Positions 1 through 12,074 of a stretch of 64,000 nucleotides of DNA are shown here, piece by piece. The stretch comes from Pleurodeles waltl (lineage: Eukaryota; Chordata; Amphibia; Caudata; Salamandridae). The DNA lies in NCBI RefSeq assembly GCF_031143425.1, contig NC_090450.1, forward strand, positions 223,211,442 through 223,275,441, given 5' to 3'. How positions within the stretch are numbered: the stretch's first letter is position 1; each line of letters opens with the position of its first letter. The notes below the pieces were generated by a model that did not search any database, was not told the origin of the DNA, and worked only from the letters and a program-made list of their open reading frames with translations. The translations under genes and the position numbers were made by a program.

Positions 1-615
1 CAGTAGTTACACTACTACAACATCTGCTCTCTTTAAAACCCTACACAATTTAACTTCGTATTAGGCCAATAGGAATATGTTTAGCAAAAATAGCGTGCTG
101 ACTTTGTGTAGTGCTGAGAAGCCTAGAAAACGCTATTTGTTTTAGTTCAAGTGTTTGAAGGTACCAAAGGATGTAGGCTGAATCAGTCACTGAAGAAAGA
201 ATGGCAAGATAAATCAAAGGGTAAGATATTGAATTAAGGGGCCAGACTATATACATTTCACAAAGTCTCTACACAGAGTTACAGACCACAACAATAATGT
301 TTGCTCAGAATAGCTAGCAAGGTATGCAGAAGAGTTATCTTCCCTACATACGCCTGTTTCCGTGCCTGCATTGCTAACTATTGTAAAATCAATGCCATGC
401 TCTTATAACGTTTCAGTCTGGGTTCTGCACTAGGATGGTGTTGTGCACGCTCATTTTCCCTAATCTTTTGTAGATTCCTAAAGTACCATCCCACCATGTG
501 CTCATGAGGTTTCCTGTGTATAACTCCACCTCTATGACATTACCCTGGACGCTGCGATATAATCCTGCCTTCCACAGGGGAGACTCTTATGTTCTCCACA
601 TTTCTCTGTTCTCAG
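1..615 (+). other. Intron 1 (3' part) of the GOT1-family gene
   Basis: This stretch precedes the exon 2 acceptor, which has a pyrimidine-rich tract ending in TTCTCAG at 610-615. I looked for an exon 1 encoding the aminotransferase N-terminus on the + strand and found none, so exon 1 and the promoter should lie upstream of the window. No repeat family was recognised here. Confidence 0.6.
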
Positions 616-797
616 TCTGCCAGGATGATGATGGTCAAACGTGGGTTCCTACTGTTGTGAAGAAAACCTGGCTACAGATCGTAAATGACCCAACGCTGAA
701 CCACGAGTACCTTCCTGCGCTGGGCAACCCGGAGTTCTGCAGAGCAGCATTGGAACTGGCAATTGGAATGGACAGCACTGCCGTTCTGGAAAACCGG
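616..797 (+). CDS. GOT1L1-like: GOT1-family aspartate aminotransferase (GOT1L1-like), exon 2
   Basis: Pyridoxal-phosphate aminotransferases of the GOT1 family exchange amino groups between aspartate and 2-oxoglutarate in the cytosol; GOT1L1 is a divergent paralogue of uncertain activity. The exon is open, starts in phase 1 and ends in phase 0. It contains WVPTVVKKTWLQI and LNHEYLPALG; the Tyr of HEYLP corresponds to the family residue that contacts cofactor phosphate across the dimer. Length (182 bp) and both phases equal those of vertebrate GOT1 exon 2 as I remember it. The acceptor is TTCTCAG at 609-615. The donor is CGG/GTACAA at 797/798, weaker than consensus. The KT-x-LQI, DP-x-LN and ENR matches favour GOT1L1 over GOT1, but this comparison is from memory. 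A processed copy is unlikely because both splice sites are present. Could be a decaying paralogue; only two exons can be judged. Confidence 0.85.
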
Positions 798-1917
798 GTA
801 CAATATTATCGTAGCCTTATTAAAAAAAAACAGTTACCTGCTTCGTGGGGCAACCAATCTTTTGACCAAGGTTGGAGAGGGATAGTAAGCGTTAAGAAAT
901 ATTTTTGCAAACAACTTATAACACTTGATTAGATTTATCTAAGTGTAAGTGTTGACAAAATGTGTAAAAGGAAGTGAATAAAAGGAGGTTACAGGTAAGC
1001 AGACATAAAAGCCACAGGTAAGAGAATCAGATCAGTCAGCTGCTTATTTCAGTTGTTGGTGCTGAAAGTGGCCCAAAAAAAAAAGATCACATCAGGTTTT
1101 TTTTTACCATGCGGAAATTTTATGGTCCTTACGTCATGTGTGGACAATGGTGGTAACAGAGATACGTATATCTTGGTGCAGAGAAAAGGGTGCATGCTAA
1201 AGCTACAGTTTATGTATGCACGCACATTTCTCAGTAGACTGGATGGTAAACATTTTAGTTCAGTCTGTTCCAACAACTGTTGTCAGGTTCCGCAAAACAA
1301 AACTTAGTATTGCCCTGAAATGTCCGCCCTTGAACCTGAATTATCAGATTATTGGGTCTAGCTGTGCACCTATTGTCTTTAGTCACTTGACCGATAGTAG
1401 CTTGGTTTTTAGTAATCCCTGACATGGGGGTGGTTTATGGCTCATGCACACCGCAGATGTAAAGTTATCACATTTATCACATTTTGGTTTCCCTGCCATG
1501 ATAGCAATCTTGGTCCTTATATGAAAATAAGTATAAGCATCTTGTATATATCAGTGTAATACATTTAGAATATTCTTAAAGTTACCTCGGTATTTGTTTC
1601 CTGGACACAAATTCTAGGCTAACATTGAGTGCTCTCTATTTTTGACAATTTATTAGGAAAACTTGTTTCTAAAGTCACAAAGACATTACCAAATGTAGAA
1701 TGATTAATCGCAAAAATGATGAGTTGCAAAAATAACAAAAAAGAAATGAGCAGAAATCATGTCTAACTGCAACACTTTCCCATATCACATTACCTTCACT
1801 CTTTACAGCCAGCGATTCTTTACTACACTGGGGTGGAGGGAGAACACACTGCAGGCATTTTAGCATCTTCATTGCATTCTAGTACTTGCAGATCTTAATA
1901 TTTTCATGAGCTCACAG
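798..1917. other. Intronic DNA with no recognised feature
   Basis: AT-rich single-copy-looking sequence between exon 2 and element A. Short open frames around 1049-1422 overlap on both strands and resemble nothing known to me. A poly-A stretch at 1074-1084 is the only low-complexity tract. Confidence 0.5.
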
Positions 1918-2995
1918 TTAACCCCTTAGCTGCTGGGCCTTTTCCCCCCCAGTGCTGAGCCCTTTTTTGGCTATTTGGGGTAGTTCGCGCTTAGGGCTTC
2001 ATAACTTTTTGTCCACATAAGCTAACCACGCCAAATTTGCGTCCTTTTTTTCCAACATCCTAGGGATTCTAATGGTCCCCAGAGTTTGTGGTTTACCCTG
2101 GAGGAGACCAAGAAAATAGCCAAAATACAGTGAAAATTTAGTTTTTTCCAAAAAAATGGGAAAAAAGGGCCGCCGAAGAAGGCTTGTGGTTTTTTCCCTG
2201 AAAATGCCATCAACAAAGGGTTTCTGGTGCTGAAATCACTATCTCCCCACCTTTCAGGAACGGGCAGACTTGAATCAGAAAACCACATTTTCCAACACAA
2301 ATTTGGCATTTTACTGGGACATACCCTATTTTTACTATTTTTGGTGCTTTCAACCTCCTTCCAGTTAGTGACAGGAATGGGTGTGAAACCAATGCTGGAT
2401 CCCGGAAAGCTAAACATTTCTGAAAACTAGACAAAATTCTGAATTCAGCAAGGGGTCATTTGTGTAGATCCTACAAGGTTTTCCTACAGAAAATAACAGC
2501 TGAAATAAAAAAATATTGAAATTGAGCTGAAAACAACAGCCATTTTTCTTTATGTTTTACTCTGTAACTTTTTCCTGCGATGTCAGATTTCTGAAAGCAA
2601 TATACCGTTTTGTCTGCTGGACTCTTCTGGTTGCGGGGATATAAAGGGCTTATAGGTTCATCAAGAACCCTAGGTACCCAGAGCCAATAAATGAGGTGCA
2701 CCCTGCAGTTGGTTTTCATTCTATACTGGGTATACAGCAATTCATTTGCTGAAATATGAGGAGTGAAAAAGAGGTATCAAGAAAACCTTTGCATTTCCAA
2801 AATGGGATCAAGATAAGGTTTTGAGGAGCAGTGGTTATTTGCACATCTTTGAATTCCGAGGTGCCCATACTAGCATGTGAATTGCAGGGCATTTCTCAAA
2901 TAGACGTCTTTTTTACACACTCTCTTATATTTGGAAGGAAAAAATGTAGAGAAAGATAAGGGGCAATAACACTGGTTTTGCTATTCTATGTTCCC

Positions 2996-5900
2996 CCAAG
3001 TCTCCCGAAAAAAATGATACCTCACTTGTGTGGGTAGGCCTAGCGCCCGCGACAGGAAATGCCCCAAAACACAACGTGGACACATCCCAATGTTTCACAA
3101 AATACAGAGCTGTTTTTTTGCAAAGTGCCTACCTGTGGATTATGGCCTCTAGCTCAGCCGGCACATAGGGAAACCTACCAAACCTGTACATTTTTTAAAA
3201 CTAGAGACCTAGGGGAATCCAAGATGGGGTGACTCGCGGGGCTCTGACCAGGTTCTGTTACCCAGAATCCTTTGCAAACCTCAAAAAGTGGCTAAAAAAA
3301 CAAGTTTTCCTCACATTTCGGTGACAGAAAGTTCTGGAATCTGAGAGGAGCCTCAAATTTCCTTCCACCCAGCGTCCCCCCAAGTCTCCCGATAAAAATG
3401 ATACCTCACTTGTGTGGGTAGGCCTAGCGCCCGCGACAGGAAATGCCCCAAAACACAACGTGGACACATCACAGAAAACAGAGCTGTTTTTTGCAAAGTG
3501 CCTACCTGTAGATTTTGGCCTCTAGCTCAGCCGGCACCTAGGGAAACCTACCAAACCTGTACATTTTTGAAAACTAGAGACCTAGGGGAATCCAAGATGG
3601 GGTGACTCGCGGGGCTCTGACCAGGTTCTGTTACCCAGAATCCTTTGCAAACCTCAAAAAGTGGCTAAAAAAACAAGTTTTCCTCACATTTCGGTGACAG
3701 AAAGTTCTGGAATCGGAGAGGAGCCTCAAATTTCCTTCCACCCAGCGTCCCCCCAAGTCTCCCGATAAAAATGATACCTCACTTGTGTGGGTAGGCCTAG
3801 CGCCCGCGACAGGAAATGCCCCAAAACACAACGTGGACACATCACAGAAAACAGAGCTGTTTTTTGCAAAGTGCCTACCTGTAGATTTTGGCCTCTAGCT
3901 CAGCCGGCACCTAGGGAAACCTACCAAACCTGTACATTTTTGAAAACTAGAGACCTAGGGGAATCCAAGATGGGGTGACTCGCGGGGCTCTGACCAGGTT
4001 CTGTTACCCAGAATCCTTTGCAAACCTCAAAAAGTGGCTAAAAAAACAAGTTTTCCTCACATTTCGGTGACAGAAAGTTCTGGAATCGGAGAGGAGCCTC
4101 AAATTTCCTTCCACCCAGCGTCCCCCCAAGTCTCCCGATAAAAATGATACCTCACTTGTGTGGGTAGGCCTAGCGCCTGCGACAGGAAATGCCCCAAAAC
4201 ACAACGTGGACACATCACAGAAAACAGAGCTGTTTTTTGCAAAGTGCCTACCTGTAGATTTTGGCCTCTAGCTCAGCCGGCACCTAGGGAAACCTACCAA
4301 ACCTGTACATTTCTGAAAACTAGAGACCTAGGGGAACCCAAGATGGGGTGACTCGCGGGGCTCGGACCAGGTTCTGTTACCCAGAATCCTTTGCAAACCT
4401 CAAAAAGTGGCTAAAAAAACAAGTTTTCCTCACATTTCGGTGACAGAAAGTTCTGGAATCTGAGAGGAGCCTCAAATTTCCTTCCACCCAGCGTTCCCCC
4501 AAGTCTCCCGATAAAAATGATACCTCACTTGTGTGGGTAGGCCTAGCGCCCGCGACAGGAAATGCCCCAAAACACAACGTGGACACATCACAGAAAACAG
4601 AGCTGTTTTTTGCAAAGTGCCTACCTGTAGATTTTGGCCTCTAGCTCAGCCGGCACCTAGGGAAACCTACCAAACCTGTGCATTTCTGAAAACTAGAGAC
4701 CTAGGGGAATCCAAGGAGGGGTGACTTGCGGGGCTCGGACCAGGTTCTGTTACCCAGAATCCTTTGCAAACCTCAAAAAGTGGCTAAAAAAACAAGTTTT
4801 CCTCACATTTCGGTGACAGAAAGTTCTGGAATCTGAGAGGAGCCTCAAATTTCCTTCCACCCAGCGTCCCCCCAAGTCTCCCGATAAAAATGATACCTCA
4901 CTTGTGTGGGTAGGCCTAGCGCCCGCGACAGGAAATGCCCCAAAACACAACGTGGACACATCACAGAAAACAGAGCTGTTTTTTGCAAAGTGCCTACCTG
5001 TAGATTTTGGCCTCTAGCTCAGCCGGCACCTAGGGAAACCTACCAAACCTGTACATTTTTTAAAACTAGAGACCTAGGGGAATCCAAGATGGGGTGACTC
5101 GCGGGGCTCTGACCAGGTTCTGTTACCCAGAATCCTTTGCAAACCTCAAAAAGTGGCTAAAAAAACAAGTTTTCCTCACATTTCGGTGACAGAAAGTTCT
5201 GGAATCGGAGAGGAGCCTCAAATTTCCTTCCACCCAGCGTCCCCCCAAGTCTCCCGATAAAAATGATACCTCACTTGTGTGGGTAGGCCTAGCGCCCGCG
5301 ACAGGAAATGCCCCAAAACACAACGTGGACACATCACAGAAAACAGAGCTGTTTTTTGCAAAGTGCCTACCTGTAGATTTTGGCCTCTAGCTCAGCCGGC
5401 ACCTAGGGAAACCTACCAAACCTGTACATTTTTGAAAACTAGAGACCTAGGGGAATCCAAGATGGGGTGACTCGCGGGGCTCTGACCAGGTTCTGTTACC
5501 CAGAATCCTTTGCAAACCTCAAAAAGTGGCTAAAAAAACAAGTTTTCCTCACATTTCGGTGACAGAAAGTTCTGGAATCGGAGAGGAGCCTCAAATTTCC
5601 TTCCACCCAGCGTCCCCCCAAGTCTCCCGATAAAAATGATACCTCACTTGTGTGGGTAGGCCTAGCGCCTGCGACAGGAAATGCCCCAAAACACAACGTG
5701 GACACATCACAGAAAACAGAGCTGTTTTTTGCAAAGTGCCTACCTGTAGATTTTGGCCTCTAGCTCAGCCGGCACCTAGGGAAACCTACCAAACCTGTAC
5801 ATTTCTGAAAACTAGAGACCTAGGGGAATCCAAGATGGGGTGACTCGCGGGGCTCGGACCAGGTTCTGTTACCCAGAATCCTTTGCAAACCTCAAAAAGT

Positions 5901-6790
5901 GGCTAAAAAAACAAGTTTTCCTCACATTTCGGTGACAGAAAGTTCTGGAATCTGAGAGGAGCCTCAAATTTCCTTCCACCCAGCGTTCCCCCAAGTCTCC
6001 CGATAAAAATTATACCTCACTTGTGTGGGTAGGCCTAGCGCCCGCGACAGGAAATGCCCCAAAACACAACGTGGACACATCACAGAAAACAGAGCTGTTT
6101 TTTGCAAAGTGCCTACCTGTAGATTTTGGCCTCTAGCTCAGCCGGCACCTAGGGAAACCTACCAAACCTGTGCATTTCTGAAAACTAGAGACCTAGGGGA
6201 ATCCAAGGGGGGGTGACTTGCGGGGCTCGGACCAGGTTCTGTTACCCAGAATCCTTTGCAAACCTCAAAAAGTGGCTAAAAAAACAAGTTTTCCTCACAT
6301 TTCGGTGACAGAAAGTTCTGGAATCTGAGAGGAGCCTCAAATTTCCTTCCACCCAGCGTCCCCCCAAGTCTCCCGATAAAAATGATACCTCACTTGTGTG
6401 GGTAGGCCTACCGCCCGCGACAGGAAATGCCCCAAAACACAACGTGGACACATCACAGAAAACAGAGCTGTTTTTTGCAAAGTGCCTACCTGTAGATTTT
6501 GGCCTCTAGCTCAGCCGGCACCTAGGGAAACCTACCAAACCTGTGCATTTCTGAAAACTAGAGACCTAGGGGAATCCAAGGAGGGGTGACTTGCGGGGCT
6601 CGGACCAGGTTCTGTTACCCAAAATCCTTTGCAAACCTCAAAAAGTGGCTAAAAAAACAAGTTTTCCTCACATTTCGGTGACAGAAAGTTCTGGAATCTG
6701 AGAGGAGCCACAAATTTCCTTCCACCCAGCGTTCCCCCAAGCCTCCCGATAAAAATGATACCTCACTTGTGTGGTTAGGCCTGGTGCCTG
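2996..6790 (+). repeat. Tandem array of about ten 373-bp units with a four-unit higher-order pattern
   Basis: The phrase AAGTCTCCCGATAAAAATGATACC recurs near 2999, 3382, 3755, 4128, 4500, 4873, 5246, 5619, 5992 and 6365, a 373-bp period (first interval about 10 bp longer), with a diverged eleventh start near 6738. Units are nearly identical. Diagnostic variants (CCTGCGAC; TACATTTCTG against TGCATTTCTG; GATGGGGTGACTCG against GAGGGGTGACTTG; TCTGACC against TCGGACC) show that units 2-5 match units 6-9 in order, a 1,492-bp higher-order repeat. Each unit gives 63- and 69-codon open frames on opposite strands; these are repeat artefacts. Confidence 0.93.
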
Positions 6791-8030
6791 CGACAGGAAT
6801 AGATCACACAACGGTCAATGTTGGTCCTTACGTGAGGCAGCTGTTGACCCTGGGGTGATCCATTCCTGACACAGACACTAGGTGTAGGCACTCAAGTGGG
6901 GTAGTGTTTTTATCAGGACAGGTGAGGAGTCACTGGGTGGTAGGAATATTGTGGATCCCAGCATATTCCTGTAGTTTGTGTGACAGAAATGCGAGAAAAA
7001 TTGAGTTTTTTTTCAACATTTCAGCTTTGCAGGGTATTCTGGGTAAGAAAACTTTGGGGAAGCCACACAAGTCACACCTCTGTGGACTCCCCCGAATGTC
7101 TAGTTTCCAGAAATGTTTGGGTTTAGTGTGTTTCTCTATATGGCCGCCGAATCCAGGACTAAAAACACAGGTGCCTGCCTTACAAAACCAGTTTGTTTTG
7201 CCATGGATAATTTTGATGTCTCCACAATATGATTTGGGTGGTGGAATTTGGGGCTGAACTAAATTGGGGAGCTCCCAAGAGAGCACTCTCTCTCTGCTTG
7301 CCGCCGCATTCACCTGCTCTCTGGGTTGACCTAACCCACTATTACCCAGTTGCACAAACAGCTTGCGAAGGGACAGCAGGACTGTCCTCATCACCTCCCT
7401 CATAATGTACTGGAAGAGGAGTTATCGAATGGGACTCCTCTGACTGAAAAATCACTCCCAGAGTCTGCGCCATTGTCCTATCCCTCAGATGCTGTCTCAG
7501 TATCTGATGTCTCAGTCTCTGATCCTATGTCAGAGCGGTCCTCTATAACCCGAGTGTAGGCAGCAGTCATCCATCAAGATGCCATCTCTGCTATTGGCTA
7601 AACTGTTGCTCTAAAACACTAGCCTACGTAGACAGTCACAAAATCGATGGTGTGTGAGATACGTGCAACAGTAGAGGCCACCTTACCTGCTCTTCTTCCC
7701 TCAATCAGCACGTACTTTCAAGACACTCAAAAAACACCTTGTCACATACCATTCGTCACAGTCTTTAGCACCTCCTGCGCCCAGTCCAACAATCATTATT
7801 GGTGCTCCCACTCCCTCCTCCTCGGATTCCCTCATTACCACCCAGCAAAAGTGCCCTTCATCTCTCCATAGACTTTGCTAATGTACTCAGCTATTTACAT
7901 AAAATACAGATTTGCTCTTTGCAGTAGGCATATAAACCTTCTGCGCTTCTTTATGGCACTAAAACTGCCACTAGACAAGTCGGACCCTTTTCCCCCCAGG
8001 GAAACCACACACATATTGACAAAAGTGATA
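6791..8030 (+). repeat. Internal non-coding segment of element A shared with element B
   Basis: This segment is matched in reverse complement by about 12300-13520. Landmarks are the GGAATAGATCACAC...GGTGATCCATTCC dyad at 6797-6870 (partner 13462-13535) and the GACAGCAGGACTG stretch near 7370 (partner about 12940). Open frames of 98-157 codons here occur on both strands and are not conserved as proteins between the two copies, so I call no gene. Confidence 0.75.
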
Positions 8031-8035
8031 TATAT

Positions 8036-8855
8036 ATGACAGCCAATCACCTGAAACTCAACTCAAGCAAAACCGAAATAATCCTCTTTGGCCCACACAA
8101 AAACACCTGGGACCCCTCATGGTGGCCCACCACGCTAGGCCCTGCACCCACCCCCGCCAACCACGCACGCAACCTCAGCATCATCCTAGACTCCTCCCTC
8201 TCGATGACCCAACAAATCAACGCTCTCACCTCCTCATGCTTCAACACACTCCGTATACTGAAAAACATTCAAATGGATCCCCACAGAGACCAGAAAAACT
8301 GTCACTCACGCACACATCAGCAGCAGGCTTGATTACGGAAACGCCCTCTACGCCGGCACCACTCTAAAACTCAAGCGCAAACTACACGCATCTAGAACTC
8401 AGCAGCACGACTCATCCTCGACCTCCGCCGACACGAACACATCTCTCCACACCTCAAATCCCTCCACTGGCTCCCCATTGACAAAAGGATCACCTTCAAG
8501 ATCCTCATCCTCGCACACAAATCACTCCACAACACAGGCCCTGCCTACCTCAACGAGAGTCACCTTCCACACCCCCACACGAAACGTCCGCTCAGCTGAC
8601 CTCTCTCTCGCCTCTGTCCCCCGCATCAAACACACCACCACCGGGGGCAGATCCTTCTCCTACCTTGCACCCAAAACCTGGAACGCCCTCACAACCCACC
8701 TTCGCAAGACCCAAAACCTACTTCTTTTCAGGAAGGGCCTCAAAACCTGGCTTTTCGAACAGTGAACCTCCCAGCCCCTTTCCCTCCCCCCGCCCCCCCC
8801 CAAGCGCCTTGAGACCCTCACAGGTGAGTAGCACACTTTATAAATCTCTTTGGTA
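8036..8855 (+). pseudogene. L2/CR1-type LINE 3' fragment (reverse transcriptase C-terminus and tail)
   Basis: Open frames encode the end of a non-LTR retrotransposon polyprotein: MTANHLKLNSSKTEIILFG, then ARNLSIILDSSLSM and NALTSSCFNTLRILKNIQ, followed after frameshifts by LKSLHWLPI, PRIKHTTTGGRSFSYLAPKTWNAL and FRKGLKTWLFE. This is the typical C-terminal half of L2/CR1-group reverse transcriptases. At least two frame breaks lie near 8310-8480. After the stop the short 3' region AAGCGCCTTGAGACCCTC...GTAGCACACTTTATAAAT resembles LINE tails. It is 5'-truncated, as is usual, and inserted in element A next to its TA-rich patch; the corresponding place in element B lacks it. Confidence 0.85.
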
Positions 8856-8990
8856 TATATAGATCTACCTCTATATATATATATATATATCTATGTACAT
8901 GGATATATCTATAGATATATCCATGTACATAGATATATCTATCTACATAGATATATAAATATAGATCTATATATAGATCTATTTTTTTTA
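8833..8990. repeat. TA-rich microsatellite with embedded palindromes
   Basis: Runs of TATA are mixed with ATCTATGTACATGGATATATC and its inverse, so parts can fold back. Similar TA-rich sequence sits at the corresponding place in element B (11778-12160). Confidence 0.85.
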
Positions 8991-8999
8991 GTTGTTGTA

Positions 9000-9060
9000 T
9001 GGTTTCCTTGGGGGCCAAAATGGCCCCCAGGGAAACCCTACAACATCTAAAAAAAAATTG
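9000..9060. repeat. Hairpin around GGTTTCC-TTGGGGGCC
   Basis: Inverted copies of a GTTGTA-GGGTTTCCCTGGGGGCC arm flank a four-base AAAA-type centre. Element B has the matching hairpins at 11695-11757 and 11998-12046, so it is a repeated structural module of this family. Confidence 0.75.
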
Positions 9061-9239
9061 CCCCCACAGGGGGTCACCCTGCCCACGGGCGACCCCCTGT
9101 CATTTTTTATTTTTTTTTAATTATTTAAAAAAAAAAAAAAAAACAATCCCCGTGGGGGGGGGGGGCACCTACCTTTTTTTTTTTTTATTAATTATGCCCC
9201 CGGGGGGTGGCGGCCCGTTTTCCGAGGGGGCCGCCCCCC

Positions 9240-9760
9240 CAAAGTGAAATCCCTGGCGTCTAGTGGTGTTTCCTGGCCCCCGATCGCAGCTGTGCTGCGA
9301 TCGGGGGCCAGGAAACACTTTGAGAAGGCCTCGTAAGAAAGGGGAGACTCTCCCCCTTTCTTACGAGGCCTTCTCAAACTGTTTCTGGCCCCCGATCGCA
9401 ACACTTTCAGGTTTCCTGGCCCCCCGATCGCAGCACAGCTGCGATCGGGGGCCAGAAACAGTTTGAGAAGGCCTCGTAAGAAAGGGGAGAGTCTCCCCTT
9501 TCTTACGAGGCCTTTTCAAAGTGTTTCCTGGCCCTCCGATCGCAGCTGTGCTGCGATCGGGGGGCCAGGAAACCTGAAAGTGTTTCCTGGCCCCCGATCG
9601 CAGCACGGCTGCGACCGGGGGGCCAGGAAACACTTTCAGGAAGGCCTCGTAAGAAAGGGGAGTGTCTCTCCGAGGCCTTCCCGAACGTGAGAAAGGCCGT
9701 TTTCCCCATCAAAGCAGGAAGCGGCCGCAAGGCTGCTTCCTGCTTTGATGGGGAAAACAC
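9240..9760. repeat. Cluster of GC-rich perfect hairpins inside element A
   Basis: Two modules alternate. One is centred on CCCGATCGCAGC with its inverse and is bracketed by CCTGGCC and GGCCAGG. The other is GGCCTCGTAAGAAAGGGGAG with its inverse. At least six stem-loops follow one another, the last being CATCAAAGCAGGAAGC with its inverse at 9702-9751. Element B retains only about one hairpin of each kind (11104-11150 and 11162-11205), so the cluster has expanded in A. Confidence 0.85.
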
Positions 9761-9986
9761 CTTTGCAACGTCAGCGCGCCTCACAAAGGGGCGGGTGGGG
9801 GGGCGGGGGGAGACACGGAAGCTTCCGTGTCTCCCGGGGGGGGTTTAAAAAATAAATAAATCCTCGGGTGCGACACACCCGAGGATTTATTGATACCCTT
9901 CCTGGTGTCGGCCACTGGTCGTGACCCGCACCAGGGAGGGTGTGTGGGCGTCGGCCAGTGGCCGACGCCCGCACCTAACAGGTTAA

Positions 9987-10590
9987 CAAGGTGTTTACCA
10001 ACTGGTGATAGAGACAGTGATAGTGAGTCTGTGCATTCCTGGAAATGTTTTTCTGGGTTATTGCACGTCTTCAATAAAAAGTAGGAGTTCAGAGTCTGAA
10101 TCCTTGAAATGCTGCTTGATGTCATAAGATCAAGTACCAGTCCTATGCTGCAGTTGTGTCTTGACACTCTTCAGCCTAATCATTCCCTTTAAAGAAAATT
10201 CATAGCAAGAAACTGATGAGCACATCTCCTGTAAGAACGGGTTTGCTTCACCCGAACTATAGTGTAGCCTGTAAAGATACTAAGACCATCTCTCAAAGTA
10301 TCCTTTCCCCGCCTTGGTAACAATGCTTGAGCAGCAAGGGTAAAGTCGAGTGGGAAAGCAGGTATTACTAACTACACATCTATACAGGCAAAATATATCA
10401 TACAGTTCGAGCTCCAAACCTAGCTTAGATAAAAATGATATTTAATCATTATTGAGAGCTAAAACAACAAGTTTTAAATCAGAGAACCATAGGTATTAAT
10501 GAGCAACAGACGACCAGACTAAACACAGGGCTCTTGCCAATAAGTTTCACAAGTATTTTTAAGTTCTAAAAGTTCAGGCAATTCTCAAAG
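9987..10590. other. Spacer between element A and the MITE; nothing recognised
   Basis: AT-rich intronic sequence with no open frame, repeat or RNA structure that I can name. Confidence 0.5.
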
Positions 10591-11224
10591 AGGTTGACCA
10601 GTGCTTAATTTGTGCTTGTTGTTTCCGGTGCTGAGCACCAGCACTTATTTTTGAGGGCCGGGGCTTATTCTTCTGCCTCAAGCATTTACTGCGAGCAAAA
10701 GTCACATATGGGAAAGACGGAGGAAGGGAAAAACGAAAAAGCGTCAAAAAGAGAGAAAGCAGAAATCTGCTAGAGTGAGCAGAAGGGGCAGGGAGTGACT
10801 TTAAATGGACTGAAGAGGCCCGAGATGGCATCAGGGTTATGTTGCTTTAGTATTCCGTGTTCCCACATTTAATTGCAGCAGCCGCATGTTTAACCCCTTA
10901 AGTGCGGGCGTCGGCCCTTGTGCGGGTCACAACCAGTGGCTGACACCGGATTTTCATTTTTAAAATTTTTTTTTACCCCTTGGAGACACGGAAGAGCTTC
11001 TGTGTCTCCCCCCTGCCCCTTTGTGATGTCAGCGTGCCGTAGGGCCGCTTCCTGCTCCAATGGGGAAAACAGCCCCAAACGGCCTTCCCCACATTTTTGA
11101 AAGGCCTCGTATGAAAGGGGAGACTCTCCCCTTTCATACGAGTCCTTCCTGAATGCGTTACCTGGCACCCGATCGCAGCACAGCTGCGATCGGGGGCCAG
11201 GAAATGCCACTAGACACCAGGGAT

Positions 11225-11760
11225 TTCACTTGGGGAGGTCAGCCCCCCTCGGAAAACAGGCCCCCCCCCCGGGGGCCTTATTTTTAAAATGTAATGTTGG
11301 GGGCCCCTGGAGGGGCGCGATAGCGCCACCCCCAGGGGCTAATTTTTTTTATTAAGATAAGGACATTGACAGGGGGTCGCCCGTAGGCAGGGCGACCCCC
11401 TGTGGGGCCATATTTTTCTATTTTGATGTTGGGGCCCCCTGTGGGGGGGTGCGTGATTGCGCTACCCCCAGGGGCTAATTTAAAAACAAATACAAAAAAA
11501 CTAAATTGAAAGGGGGTCGCCCATAGGCAGGGTGACCCCCTGTGGGTCCATATTTTTCTATTTTGATGTTGGGGCCCCCTGTGGGGGGGGGGTGCAATTG
11601 CGCCACCCCCAGGGGCTAATTTAAAAAAAAATACACAAAAACGAAATTGACGGGGTCGCCCGTAGGCTGGGCGACCCCCCTGTTGGGGCAATTTTTTTTT
11701 TGTAGTTGTAGGGTTTCCCTGGGGGACATTTTGGCCCCAAGAAAACCCTACAACTACCCT
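11225..11760. repeat. Tandem GC-rich modules in element B
   Basis: A module of about 160 bp, with GGGGCCCCTG-type hairpins, a block close to GGGGGTCGCCC(G/A)TAGGCAGGG and an A-rich spacer, is repeated about three times (near 11290, 11430 and 11560). Element A has one comparable block at 9060-9240. No coding potential is apparent. Confidence 0.7.
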
Positions 11761-11776
11761 ACCAAAAAAAAAAAGT

Positions 11777-11777
<1 letters not shown>

Positions 11778-11829
<52 letters not shown>

Positions 11830-11885
11830 TATATCAATCCATGTAGATAGATATGTCTATCTACATGAATATATCTATAGATAGA

Positions 11886-11918
<33 letters not shown>

Positions 11919-12074
11919 ATGTAGATAGATATATCTATATAGAGATATATCTATATAGATATATATATATATATATATATATCACTTTTGTCAGTGCATG
12001 TGGGGTTTCCCTGGGGGCTGCAATCTGCCCCCAGGAAAACCAGACCCACATATAAAAGTGATCTATATATATAT

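Larger units (their letters stand above)
1918..9986 (+). mobile_element. Element A: large non-autonomous TTAA-flanked transposon, piggyBac-like
   Basis: The block is bounded by TTAA at 1918-1921 and 9983-9986. Both termini read inward as TTAACC followed by a T(T/G)TTAG-like core and a GC-rich stretch, giving short imperfect terminal inverted repeats. TTAA duplication with CC-starting ends is the hallmark of the piggyBac superfamily. No transposase is present, so mobilisation would have to be in trans. Order from the left: about 1 kb of terminal sequence, the 373-bp tandem array, a non-coding segment 6790-8030, an L2-type LINE insertion, a TA-rich patch, and a GC-rich hairpin region. The whole layout except the LINE recurs in opposite orientation in element B, which shows that it is a real unit. 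The superfamily assignment rests on target site and end sequence only. Confidence 0.7.

Noticed and set aside
3258..6589. Repeated 63- and 69-codon open frames on both strands
   Set aside because: They recur because the 373-bp unit recurs; codon variants do not look selected, and element B does not preserve them.
2996..6790. CRISPR-like or gene-cluster reading of the tandem array
   Set aside because: Units are contiguous 373-bp repeats without unique spacers, in a vertebrate-type genome.
6930..7403. 157-codon minus-strand frame in element A
   Set aside because: The counterpart in element B encodes a similar but interrupted frame, the other strand is equally open, and no domain is recognisable; similarity follows from the DNA repeat.
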